A stretch of 63,245 nucleotides of DNA. Origin: Apilactobacillus apinorum. GTDB taxonomy: Bacteria > Bacillota > Bacilli > Lactobacillales > Lactobacillaceae. Where the stretch lies: assembly GCF_001281175.1 (NCBI RefSeq), contig NZ_KQ440395.1, forward strand, positions 1 through 63,245, written 5' to 3'. Shown here piece by piece: positions 38,323 through 46,496 of the stretch (position 1 is its first letter; every line of letters begins with the position of its first letter). The notes beneath the pieces were generated by a model. The model made no database searches. It saw only the letters and a program-made list of their open reading frames with translations, and had not been told where the DNA came from. The position numbers were made by a program, and so were the translations under genes.

Positions 38323-39610
38323 ACAACTGGTTTTACCAATCTTATTAGCATCAGCAGTTGGTGTGAGTCTATTTCTATCTGCTTCGATTTTGGTTAACCC
38401 GGCGCACTATGACCGCTCCAATCAAAAGGAAAGCAGTCAAACTGCTCAAATTGATTCCAAACCAATGTCATCAGTTTATTCACCTACTCAGGTGGTCCAA
38501 ACCAAGGACAACGGTAAACAATATTTGTTAACTAACCAATCAGTCAACTTGATTACTGAAATTGGTTTACAAATGAACAACTACAAGGATGCTAAATATA
38601 CGGCATTAAATGGTGACGAAAAAGATTACTTTAATCTTTTGAATACCCGAGATTCAGTTTTACTAAGTTATCCTAGTAGCATTAATCTAAAAATCGTTAG
38701 CAAGTTCATTAATAACGCTTTTGATAAGCTACCAAACGTAACGATTAATCGTATTTTGATTCCTTTTGATAATAGTAATAATATCTATTTACTATCTGAT
38801 AATGGTTTTAAAATATATCGTGTCAACGTGAAGAACACTAATATTTCAGGAATTCAAAAGATTATTTCTGAAAACGTCAGATCAATTGACGTTAGCATCA
38901 AAAAGTTAAACGATAAACCATTTATCGACTTTACTGATTCGTTCAAGATGCCACAATATGCATACTTGATTAACAAGACTTCACAAAACTACTATGTAAC
39001 TAGATTACTTTCTGATTCACAAGACGTGACGGTGAAGAGACATCGTGACTCAACGGTTTATAACGATGAAAATTCTAGACAAATTACATTCTCTAACGAC
39101 GGAGAAGTTAATTACTACGACAGTCATCCGGGTGTAATTTCAACCAATATGACCCAGTTCTTAACGGATTCGTATAATAATATTTCGCAAATTTCAATTA
39201 ACGATAACTTAGCTAATATTCGTTTCTTCGATTACAACTCTAAGAGTTCTAAGGTGGTTTATAGAAACTATGTTGAAGGTTTCCCAATCTTTGACCAAAC
39301 ACCATATGGAGCAATCGAGATGAAATTAGTGGATAACACTTCATTGAAGTACAACTTCTCATTGAAGACACTCCAAATTCCGGTACCAACAGGTCGTGGT
39401 GATATTGAGTTGCCTTCTAGTGACAATGTTTTAAAATTAATTCATGCATATGGATACGACATGTCCAAGGTAACTGGCATCGAATTAGGGTACCAATGGA
39501 GCAATACCAAGTCATCAAGCATCTTGATTACCTTGGAACCCACTTGGTTCGTTAAATATAACGGAAAGTATGTAAACTACCACCAATTACTTGGTAGAGG
39601 CATTCAATAA
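38312..39610 (+). CDS. walH: WalK regulatory protein WalH (YycH)
   Basis: A 432-residue membrane-anchored extracytoplasmic protein with one N-terminal helix (about 5-25). In relatives it binds the WalK sensor domain with WalI and tunes its activity. AGGAGGA at 38297-38303 selects ATG 38312, which overlaps the end of walK by 11 bp. The extracellular part is rich in Asn, Ser and Tyr and has weak similarity to YycH, as is usual for lactobacilli. The assignment rests on position plus topology. Confidence 0.88.
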   Translation: MKIKQLVLPILLASAVGVSLFLSASILVNPAHYDRSNQKESSQTAQIDSKPMSSVYSPTQVVQTKDNGKQYLLTNQSVNLITEIGLQMNNYKDAKYTALNGDEKDYFNLLNTRDSVLLSYPSSINLKIVSKFINNAFDKLPNVTINRILIPFDNSNNIYLLSDNGFKIYRVNVKNTNISGIQKIISENVRSIDVSIKKLNDKPFIDFTDSFKMPQYAYLINKTSQNYYVTRLLSDSQDVTVKRHRDSTVYNDENSRQITFSNDGEVNYYDSHPGVISTNMTQFLTDSYNNISQISINDNLANIRFFDYNSKSSKVVYRNYVEGFPIFDQTPYGAIEMKLVDNTSLKYNFSLKTLQIPVPTGRGDIELPSSDNVLKLIHAYGYDMSKVTGIELGYQWSNTKSSSILITLEPTWFVKYNGKYVNYHQLLGRGIQ

Positions 39611-39628
39611 ATATAGGAGGAGCGCTAG

Positions 39629-40462
39629 ATGGATTTCAAAAAAATTCAAATCATCTTTTTGGTTATCTTTGTGATGATTGATTTATTTCTATTTTCTTTG
39701 TTTAGACAAAACGCTAACTTACAAACTGAAAATAGTAATAAGGGTAGTGATACTGAAATCATTAAGCAAATGCAAAATGATCAAATCACGGTATCGCCTA
39801 AGCTATCAACTAGCGGTGAAACTGGTTATTACTTATCAGCAGTTAACGACGATACGTTAGATACCACTAAGTCGAAGTTGAAAAATCAAAAAACCACATA
39901 TAGTAACCATATTTTAAGAAGTACCTTTAAGCGTCCTATCGGGTTATATTCAGGTAACTACCATGAAATTTTAGATAAATTAATGAAAAAAGATACATTC
40001 GTCGCTCATGGTAGTTCATACGAATATAATTCAGACCTATCTACCAAGACTAGTGTAGTTTACTCACAAAAAATTGATGATGGTGGAACCATGTATGGTC
40101 CCCGTCATGGTGAAATTATTTTCGATGTTTCAGCAGATCATTTATTAGTGGGTTATACCCAAAGTTATATGAATGATGTTAGTGTTTTACGTGAAAAAAC
40201 CGATATTATTTCACCAACCAAAGCGCTAGTTTGGTTATATCAATACAATGAAATCCCTGACAATTCTAAGATTAAATGGGTTAAAATGTATTACACTCAA
40301 TTACTATCAATTAAAAACAATGTCGTTTTAATTCCTACGTGGGTAATTGGTTATACTAGCAGTGGTTCTTCATCAATGACCATTAAGCGAATTAATGCCT
40401 TTAATGGTGCTATCCTAGATGGTGAAGGTACTACTAAAGCAGCAACTTCAAATGATAATTAG
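39629..40462 (+). CDS. walI: WalK regulatory protein WalI (YycI)
   Basis: A 277-residue protein with one N-terminal membrane helix (about 7-25) and an extracytoplasmic domain containing TDIISPTKALVWLYQYNEIP, given as SPTKALVWLYQYNEIP, a YycI-family trait. It associates with WalH and WalK in the membrane. AGGAGG precedes the ATG. It lies between walH and walJ. Confidence 0.9.
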   Translation: MDFKKIQIIFLVIFVMIDLFLFSLFRQNANLQTENSNKGSDTEIIKQMQNDQITVSPKLSTSGETGYYLSAVNDDTLDTTKSKLKNQKTTYSNHILRSTFKRPIGLYSGNYHEILDKLMKKDTFVAHGSSYEYNSDLSTKTSVVYSQKIDDGGTMYGPRHGEIIFDVSADHLLVGYTQSYMNDVSVLREKTDIISPTKALVWLYQYNEIPDNSKIKWVKMYYTQLLSIKNNVVLIPTWVIGYTSSGSSSMTIKRINAFNGAILDGEGTTKAATSNDN

Positions 40463-40476
40463 AAATGAGGATCAAC

Positions 40477-41289
40477 ATGAACAACGATGCAGATGATATG
40501 AGGATTAGTGTTTTATCAAGTGGAAGTGGTGGAAACGTCATCTACATTGAAACTAATCAGCATAAAATTCTATTAGATGCGGGTCTGTCGGGGGTTCGTA
40601 TCGAACGATTGATGGCATCCATTAACCGTTCTATGAAAGATGTCGATATGATGTTAGTAACACATGAACATACCGACCATAGTAAAGCAGTCGGGGTCTT
40701 AGCCCGTCGCTATCCTCAAATTAATGTTTACGCTAATCAACCAACTTGGGACGCCATGGCAGATACCATCGGTGAAGTTCCGTTAGCGCAAAAAAATATT
40801 TTCCCCCCTAACATGGCAATGAGCTTTGGGGACGTTGATATTGAAAGTTTTGCCGTTTCACATGATGCGGCGCAAGCACAATTTTATAACTTTCATCATC
40901 GCAATAAGAGCTTTGTGGTCTTAACCGATGTGGGATACATTTCAGATTACATTTACGGCACGATTAAAAATGCCAATACCTATCTATTGGAATGTAATCA
41001 TGATGTGGAAATGCTACGTAGTGGTGATTATCCATGGTCATTAAAACAACGTATTTTAGGGGATGAAGGGCATTTATCTAATGAAGATGGTGCCAACACC
41101 TTGATGGAAGCAATTGGGAATTCCACCGACCGGATTTTTATTGGCCACCGTAGTCATCACAACAATATTAAGGAATTAGCGCACCTTACCGTTGCTTCTA
41201 TGTTAGAAGAAAACGATTTTGGTGTCGGGACAGATTTTGAATTATTAGATACAGATGTGGAAAAAGCATCCGATTTATTTACACTTTAG
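40477..41289 (+). CDS. walJ: Metallo-beta-lactamase-fold hydrolase WalJ (YycJ)
   Basis: A cytoplasmic metallo-hydrolase linked to DNA metabolism and cell division coordination in relatives. The zinc motif THEHTDHSKAV lies near residue 63, followed by LTDVGYIS near 150 and GHRSHHN near 225. The start is uncertain: ATG 40465, 40477 and 40498 are in frame, and I prefer 40477 with GAGGAT upstream. The gene follows walI by a few bases. Confidence 0.92.
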   Translation: MNNDADDMRISVLSSGSGGNVIYIETNQHKILLDAGLSGVRIERLMASINRSMKDVDMMLVTHEHTDHSKAVGVLARRYPQINVYANQPTWDAMADTIGEVPLAQKNIFPPNMAMSFGDVDIESFAVSHDAAQAQFYNFHHRNKSFVVLTDVGYISDYIYGTIKNANTYLLECNHDVEMLRSGDYPWSLKQRILGDEGHLSNEDGANTLMEAIGNSTDRIFIGHRSHHNNIKELAHLTVASMLEENDFGVGTDFELLDTDVEKASDLFTL

Positions 41290-41347
41290 TTTGATTTAAG
41301 TTTACTAGATATAATAATGGTAATTAATTTGATAGGGGGAAAACCTT

Positions 41348-42565
41348 ATGAAAAAAAGTGATCGTTTTGTTGTTAAAGTTGGAGTTGTTGCATTAGTCGC
41401 TGGATTATTAGGTGGTGGAATCGCCTATGGTGGGATTAATTTACTACAAAATTCAGGTATCGACGTTGCTGTTCCAGGTGGATCAAATTCTGGTGGAACT
41501 GCATCAACATCTAATTTGAAGGTAAATGTGCAAACCCAATCTGAAAAGGCTTATTCAGCTGTGAAAGATTCAGTTGTTTCAGTTATTAACTTAAAGAAGA
41601 GCAGTAGCTCAGATATTGAATCTGCCCTAGGTGGCAAGAGTTCAAGTAAATTAGAAGCTAATAGTGAAGGTTCTGGGGTAATTTATAAGAAGAGCGGTAA
41701 CGCTGCTTATATCGTTACTAATAACCACGTGGTTTCTGGTGCCGCAGCATTACAAGTTCAATTAAGTAATGGTAAACAATTAGAAGCTAAATTAGTTGGA
41801 ACTGACTCAGTTACCGATTTAGCTGTATTGAAGATTAATGGAAGTACCATTAAATCAGTCGCTACATTTGGTAACTCAGATAACATTAAAGTCGGTGAAA
41901 CTGCTTTAGCTATTGGTTCTCCACTAGGTTCAACTTATGCTTCATCACTTACTCAAGGGATTATCTCGGCTAAGAAACGTCAAGTGCCATTGACTGGTTC
42001 AAATGGTCAATCAACTGGGAACACTGCAACGGTTATTCAAACCGATACAGCAATTAACCCTGGTAACTCAGGTGGTCCGCTAATCAACTTAGCTGGTCAA
42101 GTGATTGGAATTAACTCCATGAAACTAGCATCTGATGGTGAAGGAACTAGTGTTGAAGGAATTGGTTTCGCAATTCCAAGTAATGAAGTAACTTCAATCA
42201 TTAACCAACTAGTAAAAAAAGGTAAAATCGAACGTCCAGCCTTAGGCATTCGTTACCTTGATTTATCAAATATCGCGGTTAGTGACCAAAAATCAACATT
42301 AAAACTACCATCTTCTGTTGAAAATGGTGTGGTTGTGTACGATGTTACATCAGGTGGCCCTGCTGCCAAAGCTGGTTTGAAGAAATACGATGTAATTGTT
42401 TCACTAGCTGGTAAGAAGATTACTACGCAGGACGAAATCAAAAACATTCTATACAGCCAAAAACTAGGCTCAACCATTAGTGTTCAATACTACCGTAATG
42501 GACATCTAAAAACGGGATCGATTAAGTTGAGCGAAAGTACATCTCAATTGAAAATAACTCAATAA
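41348..42565 (+). CDS. htrA: Serine protease HtrA/DegP family, membrane anchored
   Basis: A surface quality-control protease. The 405-residue protein has an N-terminal membrane helix (about 9-33), a trypsin-like domain with the triad His 127 (NNHVVSG), Asp 157 (DLAVLKI) and Ser 241 (NPGNSGGPL), and one PDZ domain (about 300-395). It has a -10-like TATAAT at 41310-41315 and GGGGGAAA before the ATG, so it can be transcribed separately from wal. The usual next gene, rlmH, is not here. Confidence 0.97.
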   Translation: MKKSDRFVVKVGVVALVAGLLGGGIAYGGINLLQNSGIDVAVPGGSNSGGTASTSNLKVNVQTQSEKAYSAVKDSVVSVINLKKSSSSDIESALGGKSSSKLEANSEGSGVIYKKSGNAAYIVTNNHVVSGAAALQVQLSNGKQLEAKLVGTDSVTDLAVLKINGSTIKSVATFGNSDNIKVGETALAIGSPLGSTYASSLTQGIISAKKRQVPLTGSNGQSTGNTATVIQTDTAINPGNSGGPLINLAGQVIGINSMKLASDGEGTSVEGIGFAIPSNEVTSIINQLVKKGKIERPALGIRYLDLSNIAVSDQKSTLKLPSSVENGVVVYDVTSGGPAAKAGLKKYDVIVSLAGKKITTQDEIKNILYSQKLGSTISVQYYRNGHLKTGSIKLSESTSQLKITQ

Positions 42566-42596
42566 GCGAAATTTTTTGAAAAAAGTTTTTCTTATG

Positions 42597-42637
42597 AAAA
42601 CGCTGACATTATAGTGGTTGTCAGCGTTTTGGCGTTT
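42597..42637 (+). terminator. Intrinsic terminator of htrA
   Basis: AAAACGCTGACA pairs with TGTCAGCGTTTT around a 10-nt loop. Confidence 0.88.
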
Positions 42638-42717
42638 TTAGGGGGTTGTAATTGAAAATGATTAGGAGTATAAAATTATATATTGGATTTTAAATTGATA
42701 TATAAAAGGAGTTTTTC

Positions 42718-43563
42718 ATTATTACTATTTTTGGTTTTAGTGTATGGACAATGCTATTATTCATTCCTGTTGGTATCGTTGCTGGAATTTTAAGTACAGT
42801 AACCGGACTAGCTTCACTTGCCTCATACCCAGCACTATTATATTGGGGTGCGTTAAACCCAATTTCAGCAAACATCACAAATACTTCCGCTTTACTATTT
42901 AACGTAGTAAGTTCAGGTCTTTCATCAAAGCGTGAATTATCTGGTCACTGGAAGGAACTATTTAAGGTTATGACAATCATCTTCTTTGGTGGAATTGTCG
43001 GAGTTATCCTATTAACTCTTCTACCTTCAAAAGATTTCTCATACGCAGTTCCTGTATTTATTGCAGCTGCTGGTATTGGTATCTTACTACCTTCAAAAGA
43101 CACTGATAAGGCACCTACTGCTAAAGTAGTTGAAGAAGGCGAAGTTGGTACTAAGAAGATGGTAGCAGATGTTGCTATGATCGTCTTATTCTTTGCTATT
43201 GGTATTTATGGTAGTTACTTCGGTGCAGCTGCTGGTGTTATCTTACTAGCTGTTCTTTCCAGAACAAGTAAAGATCCATTCCCAGTTTACAATGCAATTA
43301 GAAACGTTGCCATGGGTTCAGCTAACGTTATCGGTACTGTTCTATACTCATTCAAGTATGGTCAACATGGTAGCACCCACATCTACTGGGCACTTGCTAT
43401 TCCTCTGGGAATTGGTTTCCTAATTGGTGGATACGTTGGTCCTAAGATGGTTCGTGTATTACCAGTTAAATTAATTAAGATTGTTACAGGTATTTTAGCT
43501 CTTGTCCTAGCTTACACTCAATTCGTGTCAGCTTACGGCATCCGTCTATTTTACTTCTTCTAA
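42718..43563 (+). CDS. TSUP-family membrane permease, apparent AUU start
   Basis: A TauE/SafE-type exporter (sulfite, sulfonate or related anions in known members) with about eight helices and the repeated-half motif GIVAGILSTVTGLASL / GIYGSYFGAAAGVILL. AAAAGGAG (42704-42711) is followed after 6 bp by ATT ATT ACT, and there is a TAA at 42703. No in-frame ATG, GTG or TTG occurs before ATG 42751, which would remove half of helix 1. The next gene aligns residue by residue across this start (IITIFGFSVWT versus IITFLGISIWT). I therefore infer initiation at ATT 42718; otherwise the gene has lost its start codon. Confidence 0.75.
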   Translation: MITIFGFSVWTMLLFIPVGIVAGILSTVTGLASLASYPALLYWGALNPISANITNTSALLFNVVSSGLSSKRELSGHWKELFKVMTIIFFGGIVGVILLTLLPSKDFSYAVPVFIAAAGIGILLPSKDTDKAPTAKVVEEGEVGTKKMVADVAMIVLFFAIGIYGSYFGAAAGVILLAVLSRTSKDPFPVYNAIRNVAMGSANVIGTVLYSFKYGQHGSTHIYWALAIPLGIGFLIGGYVGPKMVRVLPVKLIKIVTGILALVLAYTQFVSAYGIRLFYFF

Positions 43564-43569
43564 AAACAC

Positions 43570-43607
43570 TAAAAACACCGCTTGGTATCTAAGTGGTGTT
43601 TTTTTAT
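43570..43607 (+). terminator. Intrinsic terminator of the first TSUP gene
   Basis: AAAAACACCGCTT / AAGTGGTGTTTTT hairpin with T tract. Confidence 0.85.
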
Positions 43608-43669
43608 CCTTTTCTTTTATCATAAAAATGGTAAGATGAAATTATGATTTTATTCTAATAGAAAAAGAG

Positions 43670-44503
43670 ATGATTATCATTACGTTTTTAGGAATTAGTA
43701 TTTGGACTTTATTAATATTTATTGCAGTTGGGATAGTTGCAGGAATGTTAAGTACAGTGACTGGACTTGCATCACTAGTATCATATCCAGCGCTATTGTA
43801 CTTTGGCGGACTACCTCCAGTTGCAGCTAATGTAGTTAACAAAGCATCTTTAACGTTTAATTCATTAGGTTCATTTATTTCTTCGCTTCGTGAATTGCGC
43901 GGGCACTGGAAAGAACTATTCAAAGTAATGATTGTCATCTTCTTTGGTGGAATTACCGGTGCGATTTTATTAACAAAACTACCAGCAAGTAGCTTTACGC
44001 ATGTGGTTCCATTCTTTATCGCGTTTGGTGGAATTATGATTTTAATTCCAACCAAGAAATCAGTAAACAATAATACTGAAGGGGCATTGAACTTTAATCC
44101 TGCTTCTGGTAGTAAGAACCGCACATGGGTTAGATCATTAATTATGATTATTTTAACCTTTGCAATTGGTGCATACAGTGGTTACTTCGGTGCTGCTTCA
44201 GGAATCTTATTATTAGTACTATTAACTAGAACTTCAAGTAATGAATACGCAGTTAGCAATGCAATTAGAAACGTTGCGATGGGTGCAGCCAACATTGTGG
44301 CCACTATTTACTACGCACTTTATGCCCACGTTGATTGGTCATTAGTAGTACCTCTAGGAATTGGTTTCTTCATTGGTGGCTACATTGGTCCTAAAATTGT
44401 CAGAGTGGTTCCAGCTACTTTCTTAAAGATTTTGACTGGAATTTTAGCGCTAATTTTAGCTTACACTCAATTCGTAGCGGCCTATCACATTAGTTTATTC
44501 TAA
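43670..44503 (+). CDS. TSUP-family membrane permease (tandem paralogue)
   Basis: A 277-residue protein similar over its full length to the preceding TSUP gene; shared blocks include RGHWKELFKVM, FFGGITGAILLT, YSGYFGAASGILLL and AIRNVAMGAANI. The ATG 43670 directly abuts AAAAAGAG, so the ribosome may instead use an in-frame codon a few positions later (ATT at 43679), mirroring the first gene. A tandem duplication is the simplest origin. The substrate is unknown. Confidence 0.88.
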   Translation: MIIITFLGISIWTLLIFIAVGIVAGMLSTVTGLASLVSYPALLYFGGLPPVAANVVNKASLTFNSLGSFISSLRELRGHWKELFKVMIVIFFGGITGAILLTKLPASSFTHVVPFFIAFGGIMILIPTKKSVNNNTEGALNFNPASGSKNRTWVRSLIMIILTFAIGAYSGYFGAASGILLLVLLTRTSSNEYAVSNAIRNVAMGAANIVATIYYALYAHVDWSLVVPLGIGFFIGGYIGPKIVRVVPATFLKILTGILALILAYTQFVAAYHISLF

Positions 44504-44504
44504 A

Positions 44505-44536
44505 TAAAAAAGAGCGATTTTATCGCTCTTTTTTGC
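44505..44536. terminator. Bidirectional terminator
   Basis: AAAAAAGAGCGAT-TTT-ATCGCTCTTTTTT between the second TSUP gene (+) and adenine deaminase (-). Confidence 0.9.
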
Positions 44537-44543
44537 GTCTTCA

Positions 44544-46235
44544 TTAGTGTTGTGGAGTTAAGTTATTGGCAACTTCCACATCGATAATTTTTTGTTGGTC
44601 GAAGTCGTATAGCCCTTGATCTGTTAATTTCAATGTTGGAATTACGGGAAGGGTTAGGAATGATAGTGTGATAAATGGATCAAAATCAACACCGTCACTA
44701 ATTTGGTTGAAAGCATCTTCGATCGCATGAAGTTCATGACTAGCTGATTGCCATGATTTATCAGACATCAAACCAGCGACTGGTAATGGCATTGTTGCTA
44801 ATGTCTTTTCTTCATCGACCACAGCGATTCCACCGTTGGTAGAAGTTACTTCTTCAATCGCACGATAGATGGCGTCAGGAGTAGTTCCTACGGCGACAAT
44901 ATTATGTGAATCATGGGCGACAGTTGTGGCAATCGCACCGTTTTTAATATTGAAACCATGGACTAGCGCTAGTCCGAAAGTTCCTAAATCATGGTGACGT
45001 TCAGCATCAACCATTAGTAAAACGTCATTTTCTAAATCGCTAACGAATTGACCGTTATCAATGGGGACATCCATTTCTAAATGGGTAGTTTCAATATGAT
45101 TGGCAATAATGCCCATTACATGACATTTGGAATTGTTTAACGGTAGTTGTAAGTCACTTTCTTTTAAGTGGTGATGGACGCAATTTTCGCCAAATTCAAG
45201 GGGTTGTGATGAGAAGTCAGCTTCACTCATTTCTTTTCCCGCTTTAATGACCTTTTTAACGTCGACTTGTTTAGGGTGGTCAATGATTACTAAATCAGCA
45301 GCGTAATCTTTTTCAATCGCGCCAATTTGATCTAATTTATGTGCTTTGGCAGCGTTATAACTGGCCATGGTATAAGCTGTTTCTGGCTTAATTCCGTATT
45401 GGATTGCTAGTTGAATGTTAAAGTTAATGCTACCTTCTTCAACGATTGTTGAGATGAATTTATCATCGGTACAAAATGAGAAACGGTCTGCGTTGTCTTC
45501 AGTGACAGCTTGAACGGTGTTTTGTAAGTCGCGTTCAACGGTTCCTTCTCGTAAGAAAATATCCACGCCAGCAGTTAAGCGGTCTTTCATTTGTTCTAAA
45601 TTAACTGATTCATGGTCAGTAGAAATCCCATTAGCCTTGTATTCATTTAGTTGATCAAGTGATAATCCGGCACCGTGACCATCAATTTGGTAGCCATGGT
45701 CTTTGGCGTCTTGTAGTTTGGCCATCATGTCGGCGTCTTGATTGTGGACAGCAGGATAGTCCATTACTTCTGCTAAACCAATCACTGATTCTTCATCATA
45801 TAGTGGATGTAAATCCGCAGCAGTTAAGGTCGCACCGTTATGTTCAAAACTAGTTGCGGGAACTGATGAAGGTAACATTACAAAGACATCTAATGGTGAT
45901 TGTTTCGCATCTTCAATCATGTATTTAATCCCGTCAGCACCAGAAACATTGGCAATTTCATGTGGGTCAACCACGATTGATGTTACTCCCATTGGGACTA
46001 GCACTTTACCTAATTCACTTGGTGTCACTAGCGCACTTTCAATGTGCACGTGAGAGTCAATAAAACCGGGAACAATATATTGATCAGTTGCATCAATTAC
46101 ATTTTTGGGTTGGTAATTATCATTTTGGAAGTTAATAATCTTGCCGTCATTAATGAAAATATCTTTATTTTCAAATTTTTTGCTAAAAACATTTAAGACA
46201 TTTCCGTTTTTTATATGTAAATCAATTGTTTGCAT
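44544..46235 (-). CDS. ade: Adenine deaminase
   Basis: Deaminates adenine to hypoxanthine in purine salvage. The 563-residue amidohydrolase has the metal motif DSHVHIESALVTPSE near 60, DPHEIANVSG near 90, GHGAGL near 185, CTDDK near 255 and the C-terminal domain with HDSHNIVAVG near 435. The length is typical for YerA/Ade-type enzymes. GGGGTGG lies just before the ATG. PurBox-like sites at 46292-46332 suggest PurR control. Confidence 0.95.
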   Translation of the reverse strand: MQTIDLHIKNGNVLNVFSKKFENKDIFINDGKIINFQNDNYQPKNVIDATDQYIVPGFIDSHVHIESALVTPSELGKVLVPMGVTSIVVDPHEIANVSGADGIKYMIEDAKQSPLDVFVMLPSSVPATSFEHNGATLTAADLHPLYDEESVIGLAEVMDYPAVHNQDADMMAKLQDAKDHGYQIDGHGAGLSLDQLNEYKANGISTDHESVNLEQMKDRLTAGVDIFLREGTVERDLQNTVQAVTEDNADRFSFCTDDKFISTIVEEGSINFNIQLAIQYGIKPETAYTMASYNAAKAHKLDQIGAIEKDYAADLVIIDHPKQVDVKKVIKAGKEMSEADFSSQPLEFGENCVHHHLKESDLQLPLNNSKCHVMGIIANHIETTHLEMDVPIDNGQFVSDLENDVLLMVDAERHHDLGTFGLALVHGFNIKNGAIATTVAHDSHNIVAVGTTPDAIYRAIEEVTSTNGGIAVVDEEKTLATMPLPVAGLMSDKSWQSASHELHAIEDAFNQISDGVDFDPFITLSFLTLPVIPTLKLTDQGLYDFDQQKIIDVEVANNLTPQH

Positions 46236-46291
46236 TTTTCCACCCCTGAATGTTTTTTTAATTTGATTAAAATTATCAAGTATTATGAAAC

Positions 46292-46332
46292 ATTAACGAA
46301 CTAATGTCAAATTTAATTTAATGTTCGGAAAT
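46292..46332. promoter_or_regulatory. Inverted pair of PurBox-like sites upstream of ade
   Basis: ATTAACGAACTAAT (46292-46305) contains the CGAAC core. On the other strand ATTTCCGAACATTA (46332-46319) matches the Bacilli PurR box WWWWNCGAACRTTN at every position. The two boxes are inverted and 13 bp apart, slightly closer than the 16-17 bp known from Bacillus subtilis. Distance to the ade start (57-97 bp) fits a promoter site. Further right, AGTAAG..CTTACT and CTAACGTTAG (46343-46371) form another inverted element. Confidence 0.5.
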
Positions 46333-46496
46333 TAACGACGCAAGTAAGCTAACGTTAGAAAAAAACTTACTGAGTGATAGAGTATTTTTTAATATCTAAT
46401 AGAGTAATTTTTCAGTACTACCTAAAAAATTGTTTCAAAAGAAGTGAATTTAGTGTACAATAATTATGTTCTTAAAAATAGAAAGGGTGAAGAACT

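Noticed and set aside
43642-44124. 160-codon minus-strand frame opposite the second TSUP gene
   Set aside because: It is a shadow of the TSUP coding sequence; the opposite strand has clear homology and signals.
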